From Ruminococcus sp. (GTDB lineage: Bacteria; Bacillota; Clostridia; Lachnospirales; Lachnospiraceae): a stretch of 64,000 nucleotides of DNA. Where the stretch lies: the NCBI GenBank assembly GCA_013911065.1, contig JACERV010000015.1, positions 47,842 through 111,841 on the forward strand, written 5' to 3'. Below, piece by piece: positions 63,287-64,000 of the stretch. The position numbers and the translations under genes are program-made. The notes under the pieces are model-generated. The model saw nothing but the letters and a program-made list of their open reading frames with translations. It had not been told where the DNA came from and made no database searches. Within the stretch, counting starts at the first letter, position 1, and every line of letters begins with the position of its first letter.

Positions 63287-63352
63287 TTAGTTTTCGCTTA
63301 TATTGATTTTACATACTTTTGTTTCTTCTTTTGTTATTGCTAGCGCTTTCAT
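63287..63352 (-). CDS. Putative 21-aa leader peptide
   Basis: Begins MKALAITKEETKVCKINISEN with GAGGAG about 10 nt upstream of the ATG. It is the only open frame between the upstream region and the hairpin before the CcdA-TlpA gene. One Cys lies at residue 14. A regulatory leader is suggested by position; a functional small peptide is the alternative. Confidence 0.45.
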   Translation of the reverse strand: MKALAITKEETKVCKINISEN

Positions 63353-63359
63353 GATTCGT

Positions 63360-63877
63360 ATCTCCTCACATTCTAATATTTTGATTTGACCATTATTTTA
63401 ATTATAAACAATCCTGGAAAAGTGTCTGTGAGTAAGTCACAAAACAAATATTTTTTATTTTCTGATAAGTGTTACATATCAGGTTTATTAGAAACTCATA
63501 AATTTGATAGTATATTTTTGTCAAGGGATCTGCAGACGGCTATCTGGACCGAAAAGAGCAGGCATTCGTTGCAAGTTGGTTCAGGCACATACCCTAAAGT
63601 ACCCTCCCTACATATACTGCTGTTCTCCTTATAAATCCACCTTTCCGGAGTTGCTATCGTGCCCTATATTCGTGGTCTTTTCCCTGCTCTCCTCTTTTGG
63701 AGGCATTGTCAGCGGTACAAGTGGCATCATTATCGGGTATTACCAACTCCTACTGCTTGTTTTATGGAAAGCCATATTGTATGGCTTAAAAATATTAGGG
63801 GACATCTACAAAACAAAGTAACTATGCCAAATAAAAGTACAGTCGATTTGAGTAAATAAAGATTTTTATAAAATAAA
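63360..63877. other. Region between leader peptide and IS element
   Basis: About 520 bases. Plus-strand open frames (63386-63634, 63504-63821, 63659-63859) overlap one another. One has a hydrophobic C-terminal half (SLLSSFGGIVSGTSGIIIGYY) but no ribosome-binding site or family match. It may be a decayed membrane-protein remnant next to the insertion sequence. The operon promoter for the redox genes must also be here. Confidence 0.4.
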
Positions 63878-64000
63878 GGGGCTGTAAAAAAACTCCCTTA
63901 CAAGAAAAATCGCTGAGGTCGTGAGACTTCAGCGATTTTTTGGTATAATTAATTATGCAAATAAATAAAAACACCAATGTTAATTATACAGTACGACAGC
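63878..64000 (+). mobile_element. Left end of an IS1182-type insertion sequence
   Basis: GGGGCTGT at 63878, the usual terminal start of IS1182-family elements, is followed by a short leader with a strong stem-loop (63905-63940: AAAAATCGCTGA...TCAGCGATTTTT) and then the transposase start. The stem-loop blocks read-through from outside genes. The right end lies beyond the window. Confidence 0.8.
63955..64000 (+). CDS. IS1182-family transposase, N-terminus only
   Basis: Starts MQINKNTNVNYTVRQ and runs off the window. The opening matches the common start of Firmicutes IS1182 transposases. TATAAT lies only 6-11 bases before the ATG, with no ribosome-binding site, so the message may be leaderless or start further upstream. 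Only 15 residues are visible. Confidence 0.7.
   Translation, partial: MQINKNTNVNYTVRQ

Overview
The window looks like chromosome from a spore-forming, anaerobic, Gram-positive member of the Clostridia, most likely Lachnospiraceae. Supporting evidence is a cotJ spore-coat operon, a PdaA-type cortex deacetylase, meso-diaminopimelate dehydrogenase, a YesM/YesN-type two-component pair, a selenocysteine formate dehydrogenase with NuoE/NuoF-like partners, strong AGGAGG ribosome-binding sites and frequent TTG/GTG starts. The genus cannot be fixed from sequence reading alone.

Layout. 1-2.1 kb is the right-hand end of a prophage (tail/minor structural protein, then an amidase endolysin). 2.3-4.2 kb holds a transglutaminase-like protein and two very small proteins. 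4.3-10.7 kb, on the minus strand, is the conserved pyrH-frr-uppS-cdsA-dxr-rseP block, followed by a secreted-type SpoIID-like/peptidoglycan-binding protein. 10.8-13.4 kb carries a ClC antiporter and lrgAB. 13.6-16.7 kb, plus strand, is an aroF-aroB-aroE shikimate operon with a clear sigma-A promoter. 16.8-22.4 kb has a HAD phosphatase, PdaA, an orphan pair of bacterial microcompartment shell proteins, ddh, a heavy-metal-binding protein, cytidine deaminase and a ketopantoate-reductase-like protein. 22.6-27.9 kb is a dehydrogenase/aldo-keto reductase cluster with ROK and AraC regulators. 28.0-30.3 kb has a small protein, an M24 peptidase and a SRAP (YedK) protein.

30.4-39.1 kb is a formate dehydrogenase locus: mobA-focA-nuoE-like-nuoF-like-moeA-fdhA on the minus strand and a divergent mobB-like gene. 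fdhA is read through an in-frame UGA as selenocysteine, and a textbook bacterial SECIS hairpin lies 11 nt after the UGA. At 52.5-54.1 kb a yedE-yedF-DUF3343 operon, typical of selenium metabolism, fits with this.

39.5-44.1 kb is a KDPG-type aldolase with a PRD regulator and a fructose-family PTS (EIIA, EIIB, EIIC). 44.2-52.2 kb is a YtfQ/YtfR/YtfT/YjfF-type sugar ABC transporter with its histidine kinase and AraC-type response regulator. 54.5-55.6 kb is a cotJ operon in which cotJA and cotJB appear fused. 55.7-60.6 kb has a Cys-rich protein, an MFS transporter, YibE/F and a lipoprotein alkaline phosphatase. 61.0-63.4 kb is a thiol-redox operon (CcdA-TlpA fusion plus a thioredoxin-reductase-like flavoprotein) preceded by a 21-codon leader peptide and a terminator-like hairpin. 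The window ends in the left end of an IS1182-type insertion sequence.

The least explained structure is in non-coding repeats: (i) a dispersed family of two-hairpin palindromes built on TTGAAC-N7-GTTCAA, at four places; (ii) REP-like palindromes with a GGG(T/A)CTGACCC core, also at four places; and (iii) a tandem pair of covarying small hairpins upstream of the PTS regulator. The orphan shell-protein pair, the leader-peptide/hairpin arrangement and the paired operators upstream of the formate dehydrogenase operon are the other items most worth testing.
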